NCBI GenBank assembly: GCA_951640165.1
Contig: OX621253.1
Span: 32,743,969-32,807,968 of the forward strand
DNA length: 64,000 nt
From: Pseudoips prasinana
Lineage: Eukaryota > Arthropoda > Insecta > Lepidoptera > Nolidae
Reading direction: 5' to 3'
Position 1 is the first letter of the stretch, and each line of letters starts with the position of its first letter. Below the pieces are notes generated by a model that ran no database searches, had not been told where the DNA came from, and was given only the letters and a program-made list of their open reading frames with translations. The position numbers were made by a program, and so were the translations under genes. This document shows positions 40,216 to 50,535 of the stretch, piece by piece.

Positions 40216-40338
40216 TAATCTTAAACATTATCAAAGGCACTTGCTGTTAATATGGGGATCTAAATAAATGCCCAAATAGCGACACTCAGACAATCAAAGC
40301 TAATAATATTTACCACTTAGAACTAAAATAGAATTAGG

Positions 40339-40425
40339 TACAGACACCAGCAGATCAAGTTACTCCAATCGGTCAAATTTCCCCAATTGAAAGTGATAAA
40401 GATGAAAATCTATAAAAGATATTTG
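40339..40425 (+). mobile_element. MITE F copy 5, left half only
   Basis: TACAGACACCAGCAGATCAA, CCCCAATTGAAAGTGATAAA; stops at AGATATTTGAATC, without a right inverted repeat. Confidence 0.65.
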
Positions 40426-40734
40426 AATCTCTGTTTCCTACTGAGACATTTGAAATTCTAGCTAACGCATAAGGAACCGAAATGGGTTTCAAAAGCTAAA
40501 CAGCAGCGCTACAATGCTCGACATTTACGGTTCGGTGAGCGCGAACATTCCTGAGCTTGAGCGCGCTAATTGGCTCAGTACTTAGACAAGTCAGTTATTA
40601 GACACTAGTATGAGTACTTATTCGCAGTTAAAGTTCACTACATCATGGCATTTTGAGTTCAATCAAAACAATTCGGCTTTTGGCAGGATCCACAAACAGA
40701 TTTAAATCCTTGAAATAAATACAAATGTTCACGA
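40426..40734. other. No gene seen
   Basis: Mixed composition; no frame. Confidence 0.3.
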
Positions 40735-40965
40735 CGAGGGTTGTGGGTTCGATTCCCAACCAGTACAGATATTTTTGTGCATGAACATGTATGTTTGTCC
40801 TGAGTCTGGCTGTAATTATCTCTATAGGTATGTATTTACAAAAAGAAAAGTAATATATGTAGTATATCAGTTATCTGGTTTCCATAGTACCAGCTCTGCT
40901 TAGTTTGGGTTCATATGGCCGCGCCGTGTGTAAATAATTTCCCAGTATATTATTATTATTATATA
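40735..40965 (+). mobile_element. SINE C, well preserved body
   Basis: GGTTGTGGGTTCGATTCCCA, GAGTCTGGCTGTAATTATC, TATCAGTTATCTGGTTTCCA, CAGCTCTGCTTAGTTTGGG and an ATT tail. Confidence 0.8.
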
Positions 40966-40985
40966 AAATCAAAATCCGTTCCGAG

Positions 40986-41158
40986 CTGTGCTTATATTCA
41001 AACTTGAGGACATATTCACGTCATGGTGAATATAGCCTTTGCCAAGATTAGACTTCGTAGAATTAAAAGCAACTAATAAAGATGTAATATAAAAACTTTG
41101 CTTATGTTCAAACTAGAGGCCTTATTCGCGTCTTTGTGAACGACGACGTATATCGCCT
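40986..41158 (+). repeat. Imperfect direct repeat, about 110-base period
   Basis: TGTGCTTATATTCAAACTTG, AGGACATATTCACGTC, GTGAATATAGCC (40986-41037) recurs as TTTGCTTATGTTCAAACTAG, AGGCCTTATTCGCGTC, GTATATCGCC (41097-41158). Confidence 0.6.
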
Positions 41159-41560
41159 TACGTTTCCATTTACACTTAGACGTCAGGTACGTCTCGTGAT
41201 CCGTTAGTTGGAGGCTCGTAACCCCCTTCCGCGTGAGGGGGACTCTGCTACGGGCATGTTTCTATTTTAATCCGCAGCTTGTTAGAGAACAGGCTGATCG
41301 TTGGGTTTCCATCTAGGCTGCGGAGTCGGTCGTGTATATAGTTGTCACTGAGTCCTCTTTTGTTTCTAAGAGTCCAATCTGTTCTTGGTTTTGACAGGTG
41401 GTCTAGTCAGACTGGGTGAGACGCCAAAGACGAGGTACGGTTGGAATGACCAGCTTTCGACGGGAACCAGGAAGAGGGGACGCTGTCTTGCTCCTTAGTG
41501 GAAGTCACGTTACCTATCACATAGCGCGGATCCATAAACAAGCCTTTACGAATAGAGACA
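41159..41560. repeat. GC-rich unassigned repeat-like block
   Basis: GGAGGCTCGTAACCCCCTTC, CGCGTGAGGGGGACTCTGCT and ATTTTAATCCGCAGCTTGTT have the look of a lepidopteran interspersed repeat. No long frame and no second copy in the window. Confidence 0.35.
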
Positions 41561-41571
41561 CTTACTTATTT

Positions 41572-41760
41572 ACTTATCCTATGGGCAGTGGTTAGTTCCT
41601 AGTGTCAGAGTTATTCAAGCCCCACTGTAAGCCTCCGACATAGCTTAACGACTGTTGCCTAATGGCTACAATTGGGACAGCTTAACGTGCCCTCTGAAGC
41701 ACGGACACGCTCCAAAATTAAACCAATTTGGCGATCACCCATCTATGGACACTATATATC
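41572..41760 (-). mobile_element. S5 SINE, minus copy
   Basis: ATCCTATGGGCAGTGGTTAG, ACGACTGTTGCCTAATGGCT, CAGCTTAACGTGCCCTCTGA, AACCAATTTGGCGATCACCC, ATCTATGGAC. The last piece is the antisense of the 5S-like GATGGGTGACCGCC box. Confidence 0.75.
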
Positions 41761-42485
41761 TACACTATATAGAATATGGCCGTAACTCCAAACCCAGTTT
41801 ACAAATGTATCGTTACTTACCGAGAAATCTGTTTCAACTTACTCCTCTCTGCCACTCATTTTATAAACTCATAAAAGCATGTTATCTGGTCCACCTTATC
41901 AAAGTTAAAAAGGGCCCAAAATATTAAATCCCATAAAACGTGGTACCACTTCTGGTCCGCCATGATCTATCGTAACTTATGGCATGTTGATGGCAATTTT
42001 ATGGTGTCTGGCATGTTTAATGGGATTTCTGTTGGAAAATATAATTTATTGTAAATTGGGAAGTTATGTAACTTTTTATGGTAAGAATATTGCATAAATA
42101 TGATAAATACTATTAAAAAGAAAGTGCTTTGGCGGTGGTTATCAATAATGGGACATTTGGGGACGATGTCTCTTCATTTCGTAATTTCCGCTGCTGCTTA
42201 CTGCCTTGTAAGTAATAACAGTAGTGTGTTATATCGTAGATAGTGAGGTCTTGGGTACAATTCTATTAATAAAAACCGGCCGGCGAGAATCCTATTCTAG
42301 CTAACCTGCAGTTTTCGTTTGCAACCTATGTGGCCGCCCATAAGACTATAATATAACCATCACAATGGGATCGCCCAGCGTGGCGATTATACCGTATCCT
42401 CCCTAATTAATGTATAATCATTCAATGGGGTGTTTGTCCAGCAGTAATCGTCTTTGGGCTTACATACATACCTAGACTCACGCCT
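41761..42485. other. Unassigned; weak RTE words near the end
   Basis: GGGTGTTTGTCCAGCAGTAA at 42427 resembles an RTE tail, and TACATACATACCTAGACTCA, CGCC at 42462 the antisense tail of LINE H. No gene. Confidence 0.35.
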
Positions 42486-42740
42486 TTTTAGATAGATAGA
42501 TAAATAGATACATAACTCTTTATTGCACACCAAAGACATAACTTAGAGTAAAAAAGATTACATTAAAATGGAAATAGTACAAGTGGCGGCCTTATCGCTA
42601 AAAGCGATCTCTTCCAGGCAACCGATGAATGGACCAGAACTGTTAGTGAATAGAAAGACGGGGGTAGTAGGTGGTGTACAGAACAAAAGATGGCTGAATA
42701 TACCGAAGGTACATTCAGTGGCAGAAAATTCAATTGAATA
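42486..42740 (-). mobile_element. LINE 3' region, antisense
   Basis: GATAGATAAATAGATACATA tail, CTTTATTGCACACCAAAGAC, AAGTGGCGGCCTTATCGCTA, AAAGCGATCTCTTCCAGGCA: the antisense 3' UTR of a Jockey-type LINE. The 110-codon plus frame over it is an artefact. Confidence 0.6.
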
Positions 42741-43451
42741 TTACATAGTTAACAAAATAATATCAATAAATAGGTATATTTCGCAGCGGACAAATGACAA
42801 ATGGATACCCACTGACTCTGCCTACCTCTGCACACATCTCTTGCCTCGTTTACTGCCATTATATTCTTTATACATGCTCGCCGGTTTAGGGTACTTCTGA
42901 CCTGGCCTTTCTTGAGAACGTCTCCAATTTAGTCAGAGAATGTTCCAGATTTGACTTGCATAACAACTAAAGCCTCTGCATCAAAGAGTTTCAATACACG
43001 TGGCCCTAAACTCTTTGAATAATCATGTTTAATAAAAACATCCTCCTTTAATTAATCTTTTCCCCAGTCATTGTAAATCTCGATAAATTTATCTAAAAGC
43101 TTTTAATCTGAGTACAAAATGTAAATATAAGTATTTCCCTTATCTCAAGATATTCCGAATAATTGAGATAAATAGCCGACAATTAGTCTACATTTAATTT
43201 ACGACCACGGATTGTGATCATGGGACTTTATCTTGCGGTTAGCTTCGCTTTGTAAACTAGAAAAGCTTGGGTTTATTTGCTTCAAAGGTATCTTTATTGA
43301 TAGGGTTTTGTATAAGAACCATGTCTTTACCAATTTAAATGAAGGAACGATGTTTGTAAGGAACTATATTTTTCAATCAGTTGCTATTATTTATTTATTG
43401 AAATTTATGTTGTTACGTATTGTAGATAAGTATTTTTTTATTTATAATATA
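42741..43451. other. No gene seen
   Basis: An 87-codon frame at 43233-43496 runs into Helitron K and is not a gene. Confidence 0.3.
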
Positions 43452-43770
43452 CTAGCTGTGCCCCGCGGTTTGACCCGCGTTAAACTTTATAAATGATCAC
43501 AGCTCCTCCCCCGTAGGTGACAGCGTGATAATATGTACCCTATATGTCGACCCGACGTCTTAGTAATATTCATGCATTTGAAGTAAATCCATGCAGTACT
43601 TTTTGAGTTTAGCCCGGACATACATACAGACAAACATTATAAACAGACACAAATTCTAAAAACGATATTTTTGTCTTCCATATCGATTGTAGATCACGCC
43701 CCAAGTATCCTTTTAAAAAAATATTCAATGTACAGTTTTGACTTTCCTACGATTTTATTATATGTATAGA
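43452..43770 (-). mobile_element. Helitron K copy 5, full length
   Basis: CTAGCTGTGCCCCGCGG, TTTGACCCGCGTTAAAC (intact antisense hairpin), AGCCCGGACATACATACAGA, to TTTTATTATATGTATAGA. A|T target on both sides. With copy 3 it defines the intact family. Confidence 0.85.
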
Positions 43771-43774
43771 TAAT

Positions 43775-44160
43775 AGCAACGAGCATCCGAAGCAGACGAG
43801 TTAGCGGCCCACCCGATGGTAAGTGGTAACCGCTGCTCATGAGACAAGACAAGACAAGTTCTTTATTTGCAATAAACATGGTATTAAGATGTTGGGTACA
43901 GTGTTCTATAATAATACGTGTCCACATGTTTAGCGATACAATTATTTGTAAAAATGCATGCAAAATATGTCAATATTACAAATACAACCAATAATAAAAT
44001 AAATGTCAATTACAGTTATACCTAATAATTTTCCTAAATTTAATAACATTACATATAAATATTGAATATGGACATTCGCAATGCCAGGGGGCACAGCAAA
44101 CTGCTGCCTATAGTGAGATTAGTAGTCTTTTTAAAACTCTTCGAAAACACCGCAGCAGGT
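43775..44160. repeat. GATGGTAAGTG repeat split by a LINE tail
   Basis: Left CGGCCCACCCGATGGTAAGT, CCGCTGCTCATG; right ATATGGACATTCGCAATGCC, AAACTGCTGCC. In the other copies the two parts are continuous (GCCCATGGACACTCGCAACA). Confidence 0.55.
43842..44067 (-). mobile_element. LINE tail inserted in that repeat
   Basis: AGACAAGACAAGACAAGTTC, TTTATTTGCAATAAACATGG is an antisense tail and polyadenylation region of a Jockey-like LINE; about 226 bases, with ATG at both edges as a possible short target duplication. Confidence 0.55.
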
Positions 44161-44164
44161 AATT

Positions 44165-44365
44165 AATTCTATTAACAGTCATCTGCCGAAATACGGCCAC
44201 TTCTGGACAAAAGTCTCTCCAAAGATCACAATTTCCGGTCCTGCGATACCCGCATCCAGCAACTTCCAGCCATCATCGGTCCATCTTGTAGAGGTCCTGC
44301 TAACGCTGCGTCTTCCGGTTCTTTGTCGCTAGTTTTCGCGAGAACCTCCCAAAGGCATTGTTGCT
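44165..44365 (-). pseudogene. RTE-like LINE C-terminus, antisense
   Basis: Plus-strand words CATCTGCCGAAATACGGCCA, TCTCCAAAGATCACAATTTC, CATCATCGGTCCATCTTGTA, GAGGTCCTGCTAACGCTGCG, TCTTCCGGTTCTTTGTCG are the reverse complement of the RTE segment (R-TGKRSVGRP ... W-DD). Decayed and without the GAT tail. Confidence 0.7.
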
Positions 44366-45239
44366 TGAATTAAAACTTTTAACCATTTCATTCTCATATG
44401 AATTGTGAGTCACTCAATTGAGTCACCTCACAATAGGCAAGCGTACGAAGAAGTATAATGATTCATTGAAGTTCACATTTTGCGATTTGATCTAAGCTAA
44501 TTATGTAAATGATTCCTCTTATATATCTTGTTTCGGTATTTCATCAAATTTCAAGCATATTTCTTAAAAATTTTGTGGCCACCAAAATTAGTTCTCAGAA
44601 GAATATTTTTGTATCATGAGATGATGCTTTGTATTTTGTGAGTAGATCTAATTTTGCGATTAAATAAATAACTTTATCCTATTTTAAAGCTTTGCCAACA
44701 CACTTAGTTTTTATATGAATATATACTCGTCAGCTCTAAAGACTAAATATATCCAGCAATCTAAGTTTTAATTTAAGTATCGATAAATTTTTATTTAAAT
44801 ACGTAACAAATTTAAACATTACTAACAGTTGCTTTTTAATTTTAAAAGAGCGGTATTAACTCTATTGTTCTTGTAAGGTCCACTCAATTACTCAGATTTA
44901 CATACTAACTCTTACCTTCCACGCATCGGTAACCGTCCTAAGCCGAGATCCATATTCCAATGAGAGTGCCTTCTGTCGTGAGTGTAGGTACTTAGTCTAT
45001 AGTCTCACTAGCTATACGTTTTGAGTCCCCTTTCGCCTCTATAGTCCGGCAAAGCAGTGAATGTCTATTACCCACAGACATTGGCAGAAATATGTAATAC
45101 TCACTACTTTCGCCTCATTAACGCTTATTACATTACTGATAATAATATGTTTACACAGATTGAAGTAATATGTTATCAAGTGCGCAACGGTTATGACGTA
45201 GCTGTTATATTATAATTATATATTTACATTGAATTTAGG
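44366..45239. other. No gene seen
   Basis: AT-rich to 44880, then a more balanced patch (44880-45080) with no open frame. Confidence 0.35.
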
Positions 45240-45535
45240 ATGATTGAAAGAAGATTGATCAAAGAAGTATACCTGGCCTGTGCGAATGGAACAACCGGAA
45301 GGGGAAGACCTCGTCGAACATTCTCTGACCAAATCGGAGACGTTCACAAGAAAGGGCAGGTCAGAAGTATCCTAAACCGGCGAGCATGTATGAAGAATAT
45401 AATGACAGTAATCGAGGCAAAAACGTGTGCAAAGATCGTGACAAATGGAAATCCGTTGTCTCTGCCTACCCCTCTGGGAAACAGGCGTGAGTCTATGTAT
45501 GTATGTATATTTATATTGTGATTATTTATTTAATT
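45240..45535 (+). pseudogene. LINE H C-terminus and tail
   Basis: A 93-codon frame with RRLIKEVYLACANGTTGRGR, PRRTFSDQIGDVHKKGQVRS and RRACMKNIMTV, followed by GTCTCTGCCTACCCCTCTGG, GAAACAGGCGTGAGTC and a TATG tail. The RGRPRRTFSDQI block is a common end of one lepidopteran LINE family. Frame shifts near AKTCAKIVTNGN. Tail-only relatives lie at 49283 and 58341. Confidence 0.65.
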
Positions 45536-45905
45536 AGTGATTATCATTTTATTTATTACTATAATAATTTTACATCTAAAAACTATTATTAATCGATATT
45601 AGACTTTCAAATGGTTATCACTGTAAAAAATATACACAGGGTAGGAGATTATAAAAGAGGCATTTCTTGTACGACGGTCAATTAGAACGTTACTCTGTTC
45701 GATTAAATAATGTGTGTGGAAAACATCTCGGAGTTTTAATACCAGTGCGTAATAAATATGAAACCTGGGTTCTTCGAACCTATTTTGTAAAGGCGTAGAA
45801 ACTATTGGCTTAATATTGATAGCCATGACAACGACTACACCCAACTGCATCTGTGTATTCGCAAGTAGCCGTGCACGACAATAATAATGTGCCGGGTAGG
45901 CTACG
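45536..45905. other. 116-codon minus frame, unknown
   Basis: The minus frame at 45599-45949 starts inside the SINE B tail but continues through non-repeat sequence with a protein-like composition (RFEEPRFHIYYALVLKLRDV, FHTHYLIEQSNVLIDRR). No family recognised; could be an old transposon protein. Confidence 0.25.
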
Positions 45906-46164
45906 AATAATAATAATATAATAAATAGGGACAATGTCACACAGATCATAGCCTAGCCCCAAACTAAGCAAAGCTTGTACTATGGGTACTAGGCGACGAT
46001 ATACATACTTATATAGATAGATAAATACTTATATACATAGAAAACATCCATGACTCAGAAACAAATATTCGTGCTCATCACATAAATATTTGCACTTACC
46101 GGGATTCAAACCCAGAACCACCAGCTTCGTAGGCAGGAGAACTACCAACTAGGCTACGGTGACT
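45906..46164 (-). mobile_element. SINE B, minus copy
   Basis: GGGACAATGTCACACAGATC, CATCCATGACTCAGAAACAA, CCGGGATTCAAACCCAGAAC and CTAGGCTACGGTGACTAATC. ATT tail at the left. Confidence 0.85.
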
Positions 46165-46435
46165 AATCTTCGTAGATGTTAGACATTTTTTTTTGTAAAC
46201 TATTTTATTAACTTTTTTTATATTAAGACCGATTTATACCGCAAGATAAAACATCAAGGTTAACAATTTCAATATAGGCTGTGTAAACCGCCATTATCTA
46301 ATTAAAGCAATAAAGCCGTTTACACACTGTTATTATGTTATAAATCACTTAGCGGTACGGTAGCAATTCAGTGGCGTGATGAGTTTGGTATTTATAGTGT
46401 AAACGTATCTTAATTTGTTAAATTACCTTTTTTAT
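46165..46435. other. No gene seen
   Basis: AT-rich. Confidence 0.3.
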
Positions 46436-46640
46436 GCTGGCGCTGTGTTTGCGCTTGACCACGATCTCACCTGATGGTAAGTGAAGATGTGGTCGAAGGT
46501 GGACCGCGCGTACCCATAAGATGCCTGTTCTCTCTAGCATTGAATAAACCCATGTTATATGAGTTTGGACACACGTCGTCGGTCGGGAGGATGTTCCATA
46601 GCTTTGCCGTGCGTATGATGAAAGAGGAAGAAAAGCGCTT
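46436..46640 (-). repeat. Antisense LINE-like repeat
   Basis: CTCACCTGATGGTAAGTGAA, ATGCCTGTTCTCTCTAGCAT, GGGAGGATGTTCCATAGCTT, TGCCGTGCGTATGATGAAAG. The last words correspond, antisense, to the RTAKxWNxLP part of CR1/Jockey C-termini. Confidence 0.5.
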
Positions 46641-46756
46641 TTTTACCGAATAAATATATATAACTATGACTATATGAGTCTGGCACCATGCCGTTCGTAT
46701 AATAGGATCTCAACAACAAACTGGTGGAGACCCTCCCGACGCCTGGTATCATACTG

Positions 46757-46828
46757 TGTGTGTGTGTGTGTACAATGGTCACATGGTCGGGCATATTGGT
46801 GGTATAGTTATATATATATATATATAAT
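46757..46828. repeat. GT and TA microsatellites
   Basis: TGTGTGTGTGTGTGTG at 46757-46772 and TATATATATATATATA near 46809-46826. Confidence 0.8.
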
Positions 46829-46837
46829 ATAACCAAG

Positions 46838-46930
46838 ACTATCCCAAAAATCTCCACAATTTCTTGCACTACTAGCATTCAGCGGCTTTAAGCTACCCTC
46901 ACAAGATCATCGATCTATCTTGTAGGGACC
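46838..46930 (-). mobile_element. RTE-like fragment, antisense
   Basis: AAAAATCTCCACAATTTCTTG, CATTCAGCGGCTT, GATCGATCTATCTTGTAGGGA: decayed antisense of the RTE C-terminus. Confidence 0.45.
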
Positions 46931-47069
46931 AGCCCATATCTTTACCTTCATTGCATTATATAAAATAGTATGAAGTAATAGGAAAACTAGGGATAAGTTT
47001 TCATCTTAAAATAGCAGCCAGGAATAAGTCTTAACCTAACGGTTCACATGGCACAATTATTTTATTTTT

Positions 47070-47204
47070 TATATAATACGGCGACAAACGTGCAAGTGGG
47101 TCACCTGATGGTAAGTGATCACCGCCGCCCATGGACACTCGCAACACCGGAGGAGTCACAGGTGCATTTCCGTAAGAGTCAGCAAACCAGCGTTGCTGAC
47201 TCTT
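47070..47204. repeat. GATGGTAAGTG repeat ending in a hairpin
   Basis: CAAGTGGGTCACCTGATGGT, CCGCCGCCCATGGACACTCG, GAGTCACAGGTGCATTTCC. It ends in AAGAGTCAGCAA / TTGCTGACTCTT (47174-47185, 47193-47204), a perfect 12-base inverted repeat. Confidence 0.55.
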
Positions 47205-49282
47205 CCCTTTGCCCCGATGAGCTCTGGCGATCTTATTGACACTCAGAAACACAACATTAAGTTATGAATTTTATTATTAACGAATTTCTTCTGTAAGGTG
47301 GAGATACTTCCCCAGTCCGGCTGTTCTTTGAGCGAATCTACGCTGTGCTCAACCAATTAGCCAATGAATTAATATTACGCCGCAAGAGACAAATTTTCAC
47401 TTGCATCGTGGTTTCATAAAACCACACAACACCGGCAAGACGTAGCCAAGTCTTTAGTTGTTGAAAAGATAAGGGTACTAGTAGTTTTAATCCCATTGCA
47501 GTTGTTTCCAAACCCTTACTGCTCGATATACGCAGTGTAATTTCTTAAAGATCCATGCTGAGCTCAAATCCAAGTAATTATTCAAACAAAAGTACCAAGC
47601 AAAACTTTCCCAAATCACTTACTCTGATCTGATCACGTCAATGGAAACTTCCTGATCCATTGATAGCGACACACAGTCATCATCGAATCAGTTACATCTA
47701 CCCATCAATCTAGTATAAACTCAATTGCTGTCCGCCTGTCAGTGTAATATCAACATCCGGTGTCAAGTGGCTTCCTGCGCGTGGGATAGTGGGGGAGCTG
47801 AGGGGAAGTGCTTTGGGGCTACTGGAAAAGTTAGGTGTCATGGTTATAGTTTTGAGTTTTAGTCTCAATAGATCATCTTTTTTTCAAGAGAATATCTTCA
47901 GAACGAATGGGAACCGTACGGCGTTTTTCATTTGTTACTATTACAACAACGACGGCGTTTTTCAGTTATTGTTTCATTCCCACTATTTAAAATAATTGGA
48001 GCTCCTCTCCATCCAAAGGATGTGTGGAAGAAATCGTGATAAGATAACATTGTTTAAGATTATGTTATTTGTGTCCAATGTCGTTTGAGTGTGTATTTAA
48101 GCCGGTTAAAGATAACTTAGGTTAATCAAAATCAACGGCAGCTATACAAATTTAATATCAAAATTGTATTTCAATTTAAAATGCGTAAAGCAAAATATTT
48201 CACATAAATATTTCGCATAACGCAAATGCGTATTGCGATCCTCGTAGGTATCAAATGTGAAAATACTTTGAATACATTCACATGACTACAAAAATCCGGA
48301 TATTTCTGGATGAAAGCGGCTAAAACTGGTTCACAGCAGAATGGAGGCCGAAACTAATGATCGCATGCGTTGAATATCTGAAGGCAGACATTTTAAATAC
48401 CTTTTAAAATTACATATACACATTTTGCACCTTACCCCTACAGCAATAAGAGTTAATAATCTAGAAAGCGAAAATGCAACGTCCCCTAGTGCCTTTGACT
48501 GTTTGAAATGAAGTAACCTATTTTTACACAAAAATGAACTCTAACCCTTTGGATCAAAATAGAGAATTGCATATTGCTGTCTCTCGGGACAGCATTATTC
48601 AAAACGTTGCTAAATCCTGTGCAAATAAGATAATAGAATTTTGAAAATTCATATCTCAGTGAATTTGAACGTTGCCGGTTTCAAAATAGAGTGCCATTTA
48701 ATTGGTTTCATATTTCAGTAAAATTGGTTTCGTCGTCAAAAACAGAACGTGATTTATTATATTTTTGTTAAATTTAATTAAATTCGTTTAGTAAATATGG
48801 CGAGAACAGCCGCGAGTTTAGAGTTACTGCAGCTTATTAAAGTTTATTTAAGGAAATATAATACAGTTGAGTAGGAAAATAAGGACAATGTAACAAAATG
48901 TTGTTGGGGAAACGGAGTTTCTTAAAGTAGCTTTTTCTATGCAACTTTCACGCTGTCAATAATTGTGTGGGTGCGTGCGAGTATCGAGATAAGAGAAGAC
49001 GAGCACTGTGCTCGTCCATTTGTGTAACTTCAGTACTGAACGCGTGGAAGGTTCGTTAAGAATGATTGCACCTTATTGTCGAATTGTCTCATTATTGCAA
49101 TGAAATTTCGGAGAGGAAGGAAAAGTGTAACTAAGTTCCTGATGTTTGTTGTGTTCCTGTTTGTTTTTTTTAATTGTAAACTACGTCAATACCACGAGGT
49201 TACGAGATCGACGGTATGATGTTTTTTTCATGTACGTATGAAAACCGATCCACCCATTATTAATGTTTTGATTTTGATAAAC
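47205..49282. other. Long stretch without named repeats
   Basis: A short frame at 48799-48877 (MARTAASLELLQLIKVYLRK, ending NTVE) has a good start context (AAATATGGCG) and a GTAGGA donor-like string at its end; it might be a first coding exon. The minus 66-codon frame at 48331-48531 contains CLPSDIQRMRSL, reminiscent of LINE C-termini. Neither is firm. Confidence 0.3.
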
Positions 49283-49352
49283 CTCGTTTTAATATACATA
49301 TACATAGACTCACGCCTGTCTCCCAGAGGAGTAGGCAGAGACAACGGATAAT
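49283..49352 (-). mobile_element. LINE H tail, antisense
   Basis: ATATACATATACATAGACTC, ACGCCTGTCTCCCAGAGGAG, TAGGCAGAGACAACGGAT: last 60 bases of LINE H. Confidence 0.65.
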
Positions 49353-49785
<433 letters not shown>

Positions 49786-49912
49786 TCTACTATATAAAAA
49801 TAAGTCGGGTTTTCCTTCCTGACGCTATAACTCCAGAACGCACGAACTGATTTCCACGGTTTTGCATTCGTTGGAAAGGTCTCGGGCTTCGTGAGGTTTA
49901 TAGCAAAGCTAG
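49786..49912 (+). mobile_element. Helitron T unit 4, hairpin deleted
   Basis: 127 bases: TC start, then identical body to TTTATAGCAAAG, which joins CTAG directly. Exactly 42 bases, including the whole hairpin, are absent compared with unit 1. GCAAAG occurs at both deletion edges in unit 1. Confidence 0.85.
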
Positions 49913-49929
49913 TATGTTATATAATTGTA

Positions 49930-49952
49930 ATATATATATATATATATATATA
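49930..49952. repeat. TA microsatellite
   Basis: About eleven TA units shortly after Helitron T unit 4. Confidence 0.8.
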
Positions 49953-50030
49953 AATAAATTAAAAATAAAAAAACTAATTATTTAAAAGTCTTCATAGCTT
50001 TCATAGCATTAAGCTATTCTTTTGAACTAG

Positions 50031-50138
50031 AAGTGTGAACGTATTTACTATGCGATGGAGAAGCATTCGTGCCCCAGCAAGAGTTCTGCACCTGGCGGTG
50101 TGGAACGACCGGGCATGCGTGCGTCTCGGCACATTACA
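50031..50138 (+). CDS. Candidate internal exon, 108 bases
   Basis: Acceptor CTATTCTTTTGAACTAG, then a GC-rich block ending ACA|GTAAGT, a consensus donor. Frame 1 gives 36 codons (KCERIYYAMEKHSCPSKSSA, PGGVERPGMRASRHIT). Frame 2 is also open (SVNVFTMRWRSIRAPARVL...). No repeat family covers it. Protein unknown. Confidence 0.35.
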
Positions 50139-50264
50139 GTAAGTACTATGTAACATAAGTTGTTCGTAATACTAGTATAATCAACTTGTAATTACACAAC
50201 CCATGAAACATCACGACCGGCAATGACTTAAGTCTGGACTAAGTTAAACGGTGAAAAGTCACAA

Positions 50265-50520
50265 GGCGCTCATATCCAGATACTCCCACCGGTCCGTAAG
50301 TGATTGGCGAGGTTAAGCAACTAGGCTCACGGCCATTTCATAGATGGGTGACCGCCAAAGTGGTTTTATAACTGAGCGCTTCCGTGCTTCGGAAGGCACG
50401 TTGAGCTGTCGGTCCCGGTTGGAGCCATTAGGTAACAGTCGTTAAGCCATGTCAGAAGTCTAATAGGCGGCTTGAACAATTCTAACACTAGGGTAATTAC
50501 TGCCCATACGATAAGTAAGT
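50265..50520 (+). mobile_element. S5 SINE, 5S rRNA-like head
   Basis: The head reads CCCACCGGTCCGTAAGTGAT, TGGCGAGGTTAAGCAACTAG, GCTCACGGCC, then AGATGGGTGACCGCC. These match the 5S rRNA order CCGATCACCGAAGTTAAGCA ... GGGCGCGGT ... GATGGGTGACCGCC, which includes the internal promoter (box A and box C). The rest (TCGGAAGGCACGTTGAGCTG, CAGTCGTTAAGCCATGTCAG) is SINE-specific. Tail of TAAG/AAAT repeats. Confidence 0.8.
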
Positions 50521-50535
50521 AAGTTAAATAAATAA

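Noticed and set aside
42568..42900. 110-codon plus-strand protein
   Set aside because: It reads the antisense of a LINE 3' region (GGCGGCCTTATCGCTAAAAG) and then unrelated DNA.
43775..43841. Splice donor GATGGTAAGTG at four places
   Set aside because: The GTAAGT word is part of an interspersed repeat (39790, 43775, 46436, 47070), not of an exon end.
50281..50375. Genuine 5S rRNA gene
   Set aside because: Only the central part resembles 5S rRNA, the ends are replaced, and the block repeats with a SINE tail. Called a 5S-derived SINE instead.
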